64,000 nucleotides of DNA from Panopea generosa (taxonomy: Eukaryota; Mollusca; Bivalvia; Adapedonta; Hiatellidae), in the NCBI GenBank assembly GCA_029582155.1, contig CM055901.1, positions 7,482,874 through 7,546,873 on the forward strand. Direction: 5' to 3'. The notes under the pieces are model-generated. The model searched no databases and was not told the DNA's origin. It saw only the letters and a list, made by a program, of their open reading frames with translations. Below are positions 22,973 through 34,365 of the stretch, one piece after another (the stretch's first letter is position 1; each line of letters begins with the position of its first letter). Both the position numbers and the translations under genes were made by a program.

Positions 22973-25807
22973 TAAGTGTTTCACATGCTAAGTACCAACG
23001 AAGTCTGAACAAGTGTTTCACATACTAAGTACAAGCAAAGTCTGAACAAGTGTTTTACATGCTAAGTACCAACAAAGTCTGAACAAGTGTTTCACATACT
23101 CAGTACAAGCAAAGTCTGAACAAGTGTTTTACATGCTAAGTACCAACAAAGTCTGAACAAGTGTTTCACATACTCAGTACAAGCAAAGTCTGAACAAGTG
23201 TTTTACATGCTAAGTACCAACAAAGTCTGAACAAGTGTTTCACATACTAAGTACAAAGTCTGAACAAGTGTTTTACATGCTAAATACCAACAAAGTCTAA
23301 ACAAGTGTTTTACATGCTAAATACCAACAAAGCCTGAACAAGTGTTTCACAAACTAAGTACAAAGTCTGAACAAGTGTTTTACATGCTAAGTACCAATGA
23401 AGTCTGAACAAGTGTTTCACATACTAAGTACAAAGTCTGAACAAGTGTTTTACATGCTAAATACCAACAAAGTCTGAACAAGTGTTTTACATGCTAAGTA
23501 CCAACAAAGCCTGAACAAGTGTTTCACATACTAAGTACAAAGTCTGAACAAGTGTTTTACATGCTAAGTACCAATGAAGTCTGAACAAGTGTTTCACATA
23601 CTAAGTACAAAGTCTGAACAAGTGTTTTACATGCTAAATACCAACAAAGCCTGAACAAGTGTTTCACATACTAAGTACAAAGTCTGAACAAGTGTTTTAC
23701 ATGCTAAGTACCAATGAAGTCTGAACAAGTGTTTCACATACTAAGTACAAAGTCTGAACAAGTGTTTTACATGCTAAATACCAACAAAGTCTGAACAAGT
23801 GTTTTACATGCTAAGTACCAACAAAGCCTGAACAAGTGTTTCACATACTAAGTACAAAGTCTGAACACGTGTTTTACATGCTAAGTACTAATGAAGTCTG
23901 AACAAGTGTTTCACATGCTAAGTGCCAATGAAGTCTGAACAAGTGTTTTACATGCTAAATACCAACAAAGTCTGAACAAGTATTTCACATACTAAGTACA
24001 AAGTCTGAACAAGTGTTTTACATGCTAAGTACCAATGAAGTCTGAACAAGTGTTTCACATACTAAGTACAAAGTCTGAACAAGTGTTTTACATGCTAAAT
24101 ACCAACAAAGTCTGAACAAGTGTTTTACATGCTAAGTACCAATGAAATCTGAACAAGTGTTTTACATGCTAAGTGCCAATGAAGTCTGAACAAGTGTTTT
24201 ACATGCTAAGTGCCAATGAAGTCTGAACAAGTGTTTTACATGCTAAGTGCCAATGAAGTCTGAACAAGTGTTTTACATGCTAAGTGCCAATGAAGCCTGA
24301 ACAAGTGTTTTACATGCTAAGTACCAATGAAGTCTGAACAAGTGTTTCACATACTAAGTACAAAGTCTGAACAAGTGTTTTACATGCTTAATACCAACAA
24401 AGTCTGAACAAGTGTTTTACATGCTAAGTACCAACAAAGCCTGAACAAGTGTTTCACATACTAAGTACAAAGTCTGAACAAGTGTTTTACATGCTAAGTA
24501 CCAATGAAGTCTGAACAAGTGTTTCACATACTAAGTACAAAGTCTGAACAAGTGTTTTACATGCTAAATACCAACAAAGCCTGAACAAGTGTTTTACATG
24601 CTAAGTACCAATGAAGTCTGAACAAGTGTTTGACATACTAAGTACAAAGTCTGAACAAGTGTTTTACATGCTAAATACCAACAAAGTCTGAACAAGTGTT
24701 TTACATGCTAAATACCAACAAAGCCTGAACAAGTGTTTCACACACTAAGTACAAAGTCTGAACAAGTGTTTTACATGCTAAGTACTAATGAAGTCTGAAC
24801 AAGTGTTTCACATACTAAGTACAAAGTCTGAACAAGTGTTTTACATGCTAAATACCAACAAAGTCTGAACAAGTATTTCACATACTAAGTACAAAGTCTG
24901 AACAAGTGTTTCACATACTAAGTACAAAGTCTGAACAAGTGTTTTACATGCTAAATACCAACAAAGTCTGAACAAGTGTTTTACCTGCTAAGTACCAATG
25001 AAATCTGAACAAGTGTTTTACATGCTAAGTGCCAATGAAGTCTGAACAAGTGTTTTACATGCTAAGTGCCAATGAAGTCTGAACAAGTGTTTTACATGCT
25101 AAGTGCCAATGAAGTCTGAACAAGTGTTTTACATGCTAAGTGCCAATGAAGCCTGAACAAGTGTTTTACATGCTAAGTACCAATGAAGTTTGAACAAGTG
25201 TTTCACATACTAAGTACAAAGTCTGAACAAGTGTTTTACATGCTAAATACCAACAAAGTCTGAACAAGTGTTTCACATACTAAGTACAAAGTCTGAACAA
25301 GTGTTTTACATGCTAAGTACCAATGAAGTCTGAACAAGTGTTTTACATGCTAAGTGCCAATGAAGTCTGAACAAGTGTTTTACATGCTAAGTGCCAATGA
25401 AGTCTGAACAAGTGTTTTACATGCTAAGTACCAATGAAGTCTGAACAAGAGTTTTACATGCTAAGTGCCAATGAAGCCTGAACAAGTGTTTTACATGCTA
25501 AGTGCCAATGAAGCCTGAACAAGTGTTTTACATGCTAAGTACCAATGAAGTTTGAACAAGTGTTTTACATGCTAAGTACCAATGAAGTCTGAACAAGAGT
25601 TTTACATGCTAAGTGCCAATGAAGCCTGAACAAGTGTTTTACATGCTAAGTACCAATGAAGTCTGAACAAGAGTTTTACATGCTAAGTGCCAATGAAGCC
25701 TGAACAAGTGTTTTACATGCTAAGTGCCAATGAAGCCTGAACAAGTGTTTTACATGCTAAGTACCAATGAAGTTTGAACAAGTGTTTTACATGTTAAGTA
25801 CCAACAA
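22973..25807. repeat. 37/32-bp satellite array, right block, about 80 units
   Basis: There are two main unit types: a 37-bp form (AAGTCTGAACAAGTGTTTTA, CATGCTAAGTACCAATG) and a 32-bp form lacking the CCAAY end (TTTCACATACTAAGTAC then AAAGTC). In the middle they alternate as 69-bp dimers; near 24130-24310 and 25000-25800, runs of 37-bp monomers with GTGCCAATG predominate. This shows repeated local amplification of sub-blocks. No ORF of length survives. Confidence 0.95.
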
Positions 25808-26835
25808 ACATTGTCCAATAACTCACTCCTGTCTAATATAACCATGCAGGAAAGTGGTACACTGACAAAACTGTCAGAATTGAATGCCTGAAACTTGGCA
25901 ATATTACTGCAAATTGATTGTATATATTTAAAAAGTCATTGTACATGTACATAACACATCCATTGGAAATAGGAAGTACTTGAAAGGAAAAGTCGCATCA
26001 TGGCGATGATAAATAACCCTTGTTTTTTTTTATTTAAAAATGAATTTTTCTCTTTATCTCTTGTAGGAAAAATGACCCTTACTTTTCTAATTTGTCAGCA
26101 CTACAGATGTCAACAAACAATAAATTGTAAGCTTCCCTTCTTTGATTAGCCTTTAAATATGTTTCATTCACTGTGAATGCAAAGGAAAATGAATGGGGGG
26201 CTTACACCTATGTATCAGACTACGGTACCTAGTTATCTTATCTGCCATACATGCATCTCATGTTTCATGACAATTTTTTCCAACATTTTTTATAAAGCTA
26301 TTATGTTCGTGCCATTGTGTATCACTATGGGTGGGTGGTTAATATAGCAGAAAAATGTTTTATATCTTTTCTAATAGCTGTGTTGGACCATTCGTAAATG
26401 TTTCATAGATAGGGGAAAAGATAATCACTTGTCTGGTTCACTGCTTTAATGAAGCTTGCAATGAAAGTCATTGTAGGAGCTTACAGGCATGCATCAGCTG
26501 GTGGGGAGCTATTGTTCAGAGAGGAAATATACATGAACACATGTTTTGTTTCAGTTCAATATTACTTTTTTTTCTTGACTGCATTTGTATGAGTAGAGCA
26601 TACATAAATTGCAAGTTAGGTAGGAAGTTGACACATATGGCAGCTACTGGAAGGTAGTTAGTCTGTGACACTTCACATCTGGACTTTTGTTGTTTGCCAT
26701 GATTTATATGCCATATCTTGTAATTTATTGCAACCTTTTTATTTGGCAGAAGATAACATAATTATCCAGAAGCTTTTTGCGACATTTGAATTTCTCAAAT
26801 AAATGATCATGTTCCATAGAAATATGATATACCAC
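25808..26835. other. no gene seen
   Basis: AT-rich single-copy-looking sequence without notable ORFs. Confidence 0.35.
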
Positions 26836-27050
26836 AGGGGTGGTGTAGTGATAGGACATTCGCCTCGCATGCATAAGATCGAAGGTTCGATCCCGGCAAG
26901 GTCATACTTAAGACTTGAAAAAAAGATATAAGAAGTTTCCTCGCTTGGGACTTAGCATTAAGAGGATAGGTCTGGTCAGCCCGGTGTCAGTATAGGTAGG
27001 TCTGGTCAGCCCGGTGTCAGTATAATGGGACTTAAACACCAGACAACAAC
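26836..27050 (+). mobile_element. tRNA-derived SINE with clear A and B boxes
   Basis: The A-box-like TGGTGTAGTGATAGGACATT and B box GAAGGTTCGATCCCGGCAAG are well conserved, so the pol III promoter may be intact. A body follows (TCCTCGCTTGGGACTTAGCA), then two tandem copies of a 35-bp segment GTCTGGTCAGCCCGGTGTCA(GTATA). The end ACTTAAACACCAGACAACAA is close to a natural 3' end. It is not a tRNA gene because the head lacks a paired acceptor stem. Confidence 0.8.
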
Positions 27051-27329
27051 TGCATCAACAGAAACATGGTCCCCTCACCAGCAAATACATTCAGTTTTTA
27101 TATGGAATATTTCAACTCTATAATACTTTTTTCAATTTTTTTAGCCTTTATAAATCAAGCTGTAATGATGCATCAACTTTTCATAGATTACAATCATGTT
27201 ATACTCAAAATGTGGCATCTGTATTGAATTTCAAAGATTCCAAATCATGATATCTCAGTTTCAGTAATGTTGTAATACATGTACAGGTAAAATAAACAGT
27301 AGCCTTACCTCTGTATGAATTTACTCCGT

Positions 27330-29310
27330 ACCTTTATTGTTATACAGGTTGTAATATTGTACCAAACAGGTAGTCATACCTTTATTGTAGTATAGGTTGT
27401 AGTATTGTACCACACAGGTAGCCATACCTTTATTGTAAAATAGGTTGTAGTATTGTACCACACAGGTAATCATACCTATATTGTAATATAGGTTGTAGTA
27501 TTGTATTACACAGGTAACCATACCTTTATTGTAATATAGGTTGTAGTATTGAACCACGCAGGTAGCCATAGGTTGTAGTATTGAACCATGCAGGAAGCAA
27601 GACCTTTATTGTAATATAGGTTGTAGTATTGTAGCATGCAGGTAGCCATACCTTTATTGTAATATAGATTATACTATTGTACCAAGCAGGTAGCCATACC
27701 TTTATTGTAATATAGGTTGTAGTATTGGACCACGCAGGTAGCAATACCTATATTGTAATATAGGTTGTATTGTACCACACAGGTAGTCATACCTATATTG
27801 TAATATAGGTTGTAGTATTGTACCGCACAGAAAGCATACCTTTATTGTAATATAGGTTGTAGTATTGTACCATGCAGGTAGCCATACCTTTATTGAAATA
27901 TAGGTTGTAGTATTGAACCACGCAGGTAGCCATAGGTTGTAGTATTGTACCATGCAGGAAGCAATACCTTTATTGTAATATAGGTTGTAGTATTGTATCA
28001 TGCAAGTAGCCATACTTATATTGTAATATAGGTTGTAGTATTGTACCAAGCAGGTAGTCATACCTTTATTGTAATATAGGTTGTAATATTGGACCACGCA
28101 GGTAGCAATACCTATATTGTAATATAGGTTGTTGTATTGTACCACACAGGTAGTCATACCTATATTGTAATATAGGTTGTAGTATTGTACCGCGCAGATA
28201 GCATACCTTTATTGTAATATAGGTTGTAGTATTGTACCATGCAGGTAGCCATACCTTTATTGTAATAGAGGTTGAAATATTGTACCACACAGGTAACTAT
28301 ACCTTTATTGTAATACAGGTTGTAGTATTGCACCACACAGGTAACTATACCTTTATTGTAATATAGGTTGTAGTATTGTACCACACAGGTAGCCATACCT
28401 TTATTGTAATATAGGTTGAAGTATTGTACCACATAGGTAACTATACCTTTATTGTAATATAGGTTGTAGTATTGTATCATGCAGGTAGCCATTACTTTAT
28501 TGTAATATAGATTGTAGTTTTGTACCATGCAGGTAGCCATACTTTTATTATAATATAGGTTGTCGTAGTGTACCACACAGGTAGTCATACCTTTATTGTA
28601 GTATAGGTTGTAGTATTGTACCACACAGGTAACCATACCTATATTGTAATATAGGTTGTAGTATTGTTTTACACAGGTAACCATACCTTTATTGTAATAT
28701 AGGTTGTAGTATTGAACCACGCAGGTAGCCATAGGTTGTAGTATTGTACCATGCAAGAAGCAATACCTTTATTGTAATATAGGTTGTAGTATTGTACCAT
28801 GCAGGTAGCCATACCTATATTGTAATATATATTGTAGTATTGTACCAAGCAGGTAGCCATACCTTTATTGTAATATAGGTTGAAGTATTGTACCACACAG
28901 GTTACTATACTTTTATTGTAGTATAGGTTGTAGTATTGTACCACACAGGTAGCCATATTTATTGTTTTATTGGCTGCAATTTTGTACCATACAGGTTGTA
29001 GTATTGTACTGTGCAGGTAGACATACCTTTTTTGTATTATAGGTTGTAGTATTGTACCATACAGGTTGTAGTATTGTACCGCGCAGGTAGCCATACCTTT
29101 ATTGTATTATAGGCTGTAGTATTGTACCATACAGGTTGTAGTATTGTACCGTGCAGGTAGCCATACCTTTATTGTATTATAGGTTGTAGTATTGTACCAT
29201 ACAGGGTGTAGTATTGTACCATGCAGGTAGCCATACCTTTATTGTATTATAGGCTGTAGTATTGTACCATACAGGTTGTAGTATTGTACCGTTCAGGTAG
29301 CCATACCTTT
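27330..29310. repeat. 48-bp minisatellite, about 40 copies
   Basis: The unit holds CATACCTTTATTGTAATATA, GGTTGTAGTATTGTACCACA and CAGGTAGC. The period is 48 bp, a multiple of three, so two minus-strand frames remain open for hundreds of codons and show a 16-residue repeat rich in Tyr and Asn with a Met in each unit. The right end (28930-29310) uses a variant unit with GTATTATAGG and an inserted ACAGGTTGTAGTATTGTAC. I regard the ORFs as by-products of period length, not a gene. Confidence 0.93.
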
Positions 29311-30774
29311 AAGTTGTAAGTTATTGTAAGGTAGCAGTTTATCATTTTAAACTATACAAGACAAAGTTCATGGGATCTTCATATATCCCTGCTCTTCTGA
29401 TATTTCATTTATGTTTAAAACATACCTGTAAAAATGTGCCTGTTTCTCTTTTAAGTTGCATCCTAGCTTGCTGTAGAAGTTACTTACATGGTTGGTGTGA
29501 TATGTGCACCAAAAACAGCCCACAAATAGCTAGAGTCTGATCAGGGTCTACATATTTATGCTGTCAGTCAGTTATCATCATCACACTTCTGAATGAGGCC
29601 ATTAGCTGTTAAAAAGTTCAAACAAAAAATGTTCATCTAAAGTCAATTAAATTCCCTATTTTAAGCAGAACATTTTAAAATGATGCAGAATATCTTACTT
29701 TCTTGTTTAAAGATGAATTCCACAGAATTAATATTCATATTTAAGCCCTAACAAGTATTCACTTACATGAAAACAGTTATTTATCGTACGATATGGCAAC
29801 AGATTGTTTAAATTATCATAGTAGTTGGGACATACTTGAAGTTTTTCTAAAATAAATCTGCTGCACCACAGGAACTACAGCAATTTGTGCCACATTCTTC
29901 CCTGTTAGAAATATCCATTAAATATGATGTAGAATATTACAAAAAATAACTAACACTCTGCAATTATTTATTGTTAATCTCGCAACATTTGAAAAATTCC
30001 ATTCAGTTGAATGAGACAATTTAAAACTGCTGCTGTTTAAAAGTTTGGATTTTATTTTATGGTTTTACGTCTCACACAACAATTTTGCGCTGTTCTACAT
30101 ATGGAGAAATGTACTTCTTGAATGCTGAACACAATCACCAATAGTTCTACAAGTGCCATGTTCCCATGGATAGTCCTCTGTTGGTCCAATTATGCAGAAA
30201 AAGACATGGGGTTGACCAGGTGGCTTTTTCACAATTTTCATGGTTTGATGACACCCCTTCGATTTTGACAATTCTGCCCATTTTTTATCATTGTATCACA
30301 ACGCATCTTTAAACTGTTATAGCTTCATCAAACATTACCCAATGTCTTCCAGACATGGCAGAAATCATGAAAACACTCCCAATATTCTCATATTATATAC
30401 AAAGAAATATGACAATTTTATGCATTTCAACAAAAGTAATGCTAAACCCATTTACCTAATTTCTTGGGCGTAAGAATCTTGCTACCGTCATGTAAGGGAT
30501 GTCAGTCTTTAGTGAGACCTGAAGTTGCCCATGTGAACCAAGAATGCCACCATAACTGGTACATTGGGTGATACATTCTTCACATTTAGTTTTAGGTATT
30601 GTTTTAATTAAATAACCTTCGTATGAAATCATTATTCCTGGCCTTCTGTGTGTTCAATTATTTATTAATTAATTAATTTGGTCATTTAGAAAAAAAATTG
30701 AAAAAAATGAAAAATAACCAGAAAACAAATAAACTGTTTAAGTGATTTTTTTTTAACGAGTGCACAGTAATAAA
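29311..30774. other. no gene seen
   Basis: AT-rich. A stretch from about 30045 (GGTTTTACGTCTCACACAAC) may be a remnant of a molluscan dispersed repeat. The ORF at 30291-30473 is short and unrecognised. Confidence 0.3.
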
Positions 30775-31245
30775 TGGTGCAATATAATACAGCTGTGCTA
30801 CTATAGTCCGTGGTTGTGCATCCGCAAACAATTGGCATTCTCGACTTCTTCTCAAAAACCATAAGCTCAATTGTAATGAAATGTTGTATGCAGCTTTGGT
30901 ACCTAAGGGTGAATCAAAATTGTGAATAACATAGTACCAACCCCCCTGGGGCCTTGTGGGTTGGGCCAAAACTGTCAAATTCAAGGTAAATTTAAAAATC
31001 TTTTTTCTTAATATAGGAAGCACTGGGAAACAAAATTAATGGTGAGTATGATTATGGGTCCTTTATAAAAAATTTGAATTGCATATCCCTGGGTCTTACG
31101 GTTTGGCCCTGGGGGTGGGGCCTACTTTACTAAATCTATATAAGAGAAATTGACAAAAGACGTTATTTCTTGTGACTGAATAGACTTATGTGAATGTTTT
31201 TTTGATATTTAGGTGACTGTTAAGGCCCATGGGCCTCTTGCTCTA
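30775..31245 (+). repeat. dispersed bivalve repeat ending GGCCCATGGGCCTCTTG
   Basis: The text includes ATGAAATGTTGTATGCAGC, TACCTAAGGGTGAATCAAAA, CCCCCCTGGGGCCTTGTGGG, ACAAAAGACGTTATTTCTTG and the closing AAGGCCCATGGGCCTCTTG. I recognise this order from bivalve genomes. The 113-codon minus-strand ORF across it is not credible as a gene. Confidence 0.65.
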
Positions 31246-31445
31246 ATTGGACCATCTAAATCTCACCAGTTCCATTGACAGAGGAATCAACAGTATTTAC
31301 CCCTCTGTTGTATTGTGTAGTAGAACCTTTTTTAGACCAATTTTGTAGCTATTCTCCATTAACATTTTTTATTTTCAGTTAGTTATAATTTTTATTGTAA
31401 ATTTCAGAGTTCGTCGCCAGTAGTAAAAGCATAAATGTTTGGTAG

Positions 31446-31700
31446 GCAGGTTCCAGTTTCATTTGGGTTCCAGCACTATATAATATTACACACAGATCAG
31501 TGTTATCATTTGGGTACCAGCAGTACATCATATTATGCACGTCAGTGTTATCATTTGGGTATCAGCAATACATCATATTATGCACAGGTCAGTGCTACCA
31601 TTTGGGTACCAGCAATACATCATATTACACACAGGTAAGTGTTACATTTGGGTACCAGTAATACACCATATTATGCACAGATCAGTGTTGCCAAGTGGGC
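31446..31700. repeat. 47-bp minisatellite, about 5 copies
   Basis: The unit contains CAGTGTTATCATTTGGGTAC and CAGCAATACATCATATTATG. Copies differ by a few bases and the last one merges into the adjacent repeat. Confidence 0.85.
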
Positions 31701-32062
31701 CCTGTAAATTTCAAAACATAGGCACAAACTCTACATTGCAGCCTAAAATTTGGTGGTCAAAACGCTATTCAAACCAATTACAGGGGTCGGAACTTTACAT
31801 TCAAATTTTTATGTAGGGGTCAAAACTCTACATTTAATCTAAATAAAACTTTGTCTTCACAATGGCATAAACTCTTGGATTTCATTAAGAATAAAATAAC
31901 TGTGTCTTATGAACAAACTGTTTTTTTGTATGTTCCTAGGCAGGAGGGGATTGAACACCAGATTGAACAAGGGGTCCAGAAAGGAGGGTCGAAGCTCTAC
32001 ATCGCATTATGCAAAAGAAATAGGGGTCAAGACTCTACATAATAGAGGGGTCAAAACGGCGG
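31701..32062 (+). repeat. spaced repeats of GGGGTCAAAACTCTACAT
   Basis: The phrase GGGGTCRRAACTCTACAT recurs at irregular distances (about 31735, 31785, 31815, 31985, 32022 and 32045). This looks like a decayed dispersed element or old tandem array. The ORF at 31851-32042 is unremarkable. Confidence 0.5.
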
Positions 32063-32144
32063 CATATTATTAATTATGTACTAACCAAGATAGAGGAATC
32101 TTATGTCGATATTAATCATTAACACCCTTGTAATAATGATTTCA

Positions 32145-32335
32145 GGACTGGTTAGCCTGGTGTCATTGTGACTGGGTATCATGTCATGTAAGGCTATAAT
32201 AAGTTAATTGCTACATTATCATCCCCGCCCACCCCCTTATTTTCATGCTGCCCCGACCTTTTTATTTTCATCCCGCCCTCCCCGTTTTTAAGAAAAATTT
32301 GGATGATAATCTAGCAATTAATTTATAATGGCTTA
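32145..32335 (+). repeat. SINE tail fragment followed by dispersed repeat copy 2 of 3
   Basis: 32145-32205 (ACTGGTTAGCCTGGTGTCAT, TGTGACTGGGTATCATGTCA) matches the body of the SINE at 26836/16720. 32222-32335 (GCCCACCCCCTTATTTTCAT, CCCCGTTTTTAAGAAAAATT, TGGATGATAATCTAGCAATT) matches the families at 3875 and 52620. Confidence 0.65.
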
Positions 32336-32454
32336 ATGAAAAGATTTGTTTTTTTTTGTAAAGAATTAACATTGCTGCACATGAACCATTTATTGTTATA
32401 TGAAGCATATCATTATGTGTATTTGTAGGGATATTGGGAGCCTGTATATGACGG

Positions 32455-32875
32455 CCTGCAGTAACCTTAACTCTAGGGAACCTGCCAATAGATCGCCAAC
32501 CTACTTAGATCCAGCAGACTACCTTACAGTGACCTTCACTTCTGGAAGTATGCCAACAATTAAGTGAGCAGAGTACGCCAACTTCCAGTGATTTTGACCT
32601 TTGAAAGTATGTTAGTAATTCAGTGCGTCCAGATCACCAACCTATGGTGACCTTGACCTTTGGAAGTTGAGTTAGTCCAGGACACTAACCTACAGTGACC
32701 TTGACCTTAATAAGTATGCCAATAGTTTAGTTAGTGCAGGACACCAACCTACAGTGACCTACATTGACCTTGACCTTTGAAAGTATAGCAACTGTTCAGA
32801 TAGTCGAGATCACCAACCTCCATTGAATTTGACCTTTGGAAGTATGTAGTTTAATGAGTCCAGATTACAAATCTA
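32455..32875. repeat. degenerate minisatellite of about 66 bp upstream of the cGLR gene
   Basis: About seven diverged copies of GACCTTGACCTTTGGAAGTA, TGCCAATAGTTCAGT and CCAGATCACCAACCTACAGT. Three copies keep TGACCTTGACCT intact (32648, 32696, 32765) and further half-sites TGACCT occur at 32755 and elsewhere. TGACCT is the inverse of AGGTCA, the half-site of many nuclear receptors; the inverse TCAAGGTCA is the extended site used by ERR and NR5A receptors. The array ends about 120 bp before the gene's first ATG, so a regulatory role is possible but only inferred. Confidence 0.75.
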
Positions 32876-32994
32876 CCAATTTTGCTTATCATCAAAACAG
32901 AAACATTCAATAAAATTTTTGATGATGGTCTTTTGTTGAACTGTATTTGTGATATTTTAATTTGAAATATTTGTTATGTGAATATTCCATTGTA

Positions 32995-34365
32995 ATGCCT
33001 TTTGATAAAAAAATGGGAGTATGTGGATCAACAATAAAATATGAGAATACTTTGAAGGACGTAAATGATTACCAGTGCATAAGAATTAACAGGTTTTTGA
33101 ATGACTTACATGAAAAATATATAAAACTGAGGAGAAGTGAAGAGGAGGTTACTTGTATAGTACAAGCAGTGGAGGAAATGGTGGCCAAACTAGTGGAACA
33201 TGTTGGTACGATTGATCCGAGGTTTGAAATATCTCACAAATACTTGGTTGGAAGTATGGCAGAAGAAACCCGAATAGGGGAACCAGATGAATACGACTTC
33301 ATTGTCTTAATGAAGCATTTATCTAGGCCCGGTGTTGTCGAAATAACTCGTGAAAACTGTATTGGCTCAACTGGATACGACGTTGATCTGGCATCTATTA
33401 AGATACTTGATGAAAATGTTGCTGATCAGTATTGTTCAAGAGTGGAAGATGGTTTCTTGTCGGAGAGGATTTTCAATAGCTGTTACAATGATGCGTTCGC
33501 TTCTTGCCTTGAGAAGTCGATAAAGCACAATAAAGATGTTTGTATAAATAAGGAGAAAGGAAAGTTGTCTATCCATTCTTTAAAATTGCAACCTCATGGG
33601 CCGGCAAGTATAGTTCGGTTACTATGGAGGTATTACACTGGTTCAAATCCACCATTGAAGACATCGGTTGATGTCATTCCAGCTATTGAAATCCAAGGAT
33701 TAACCAATACAGTCACTCCTGACGATGTTGACATTCAAAAGTATTATGACAAACTTCTGCAAGATAATAAGTACATGCTCATAGAAGCAAGAGAAATTGG
33801 AAAGATGAATTTATCAAATCGATTCCAATTTACATTCACAAACACAGAAGTGAAGTTAGTCAAACTTCTGTCTCCCCACCATAAAAAGTGTTACAAAATT
33901 TTGAAATATTGCCTGCTGGATATTGTGATAGGCAAGAAGAATATTTTTTCTTCATATATTCTGAAAACTTTCCTATTAAGACATGCAGCAGTTTGTGATC
34001 ATGAAACAAACCTTTTTCATTGTTTAAGAGTATTAATATCTGGAATATCTGACAGTTACACTTGCCGTATTGGGCTTGCAATGTGTATGAATGCACAGAG
34101 TATTTTTTTGTGCAAAAATTATATAGAGAAAAAACGTTTAATGAGAGACGACTTAAAGACCCTACAGGAATCATTAAAGTGTATTGTTTGTCAACTGATC
34201 ATAATAGGTAAAACTGGAACAGACTCTGTTGGTAGTTACAGTGAGGAAAGTTTTACAGAGTTTGAAAGATGTTGCGGTAAATTCCATCCTAAAAAGGTCC
34301 AAACGAGTATGACTAATTATTTTGAATCATTGTCTCAATGTTCAAGTTTTGATAATTCTCAGTGA
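32995..34365 (+). CDS. cGAS-like receptor (cGLR), Mab-21/cGAS nucleotidyltransferase family
   Basis: The ORF encodes a 456-residue protein of the cGAS/Mab-21 family, whose active members sense nucleic acid and make cyclic nucleotide messengers that activate STING. Visible motifs (numbered from the first ATG): Gly86-Ser87 after Leu-Val, the Glu99-Tyr-Asp101 pair in PDEYDF, and Asp226 in SVDV, which together form the catalytic triad expected of an active enzyme. The C-terminal half has the family signature KKCYKILKY (about 297-305) and SSYILKT (319-325). No cGAS-type zinc ribbon (H-x5-CC-x6-C) is evident, as in many invertebrate cGLRs, so the ligand is unknown. No AG acceptor exists between the upstream in-frame stop (32950) and 33018, so translation starts in this exon: ATG 32995, or ATG 33013, which has the better Kozak context (A at -3, G at +4) and would give a 450-residue protein. 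No intron is seen. The alternative, a developmental MAB21L protein, is less likely given the intact triad. Confidence 0.9.
   Translation: MPFDKKMGVCGSTIKYENTLKDVNDYQCIRINRFLNDLHEKYIKLRRSEEEVTCIVQAVEEMVAKLVEHVGTIDPRFEISHKYLVGSMAEETRIGEPDEYDFIVLMKHLSRPGVVEITRENCIGSTGYDVDLASIKILDENVADQYCSRVEDGFLSERIFNSCYNDAFASCLEKSIKHNKDVCINKEKGKLSIHSLKLQPHGPASIVRLLWRYYTGSNPPLKTSVDVIPAIEIQGLTNTVTPDDVDIQKYYDKLLQDNKYMLIEAREIGKMNLSNRFQFTFTNTEVKLVKLLSPHHKKCYKILKYCLLDIVIGKKNIFSSYILKTFLLRHAAVCDHETNLFHCLRVLISGISDSYTCRIGLAMCMNAQSIFLCKNYIEKKRLMRDDLKTLQESLKCIVCQLIIIGKTGTDSVGSYSEESFTEFERCCGKFHPKKVQTSMTNYFESLSQCSSFDNSQ

Noticed and set aside
26836..26910. tRNA gene
   Set aside because: A and B boxes are present but no cloverleaf acceptor stem forms, and the sequence continues into a known SINE body.
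28160..28756. 198-codon minus-strand ORF
   Set aside because: Translation of the 48-bp minisatellite; openness follows from period length.
33860..34174. 104-codon minus-strand ORF inside the cGLR gene
   Set aside because: Antisense shadow of a well-supported coding sequence with no independent support.
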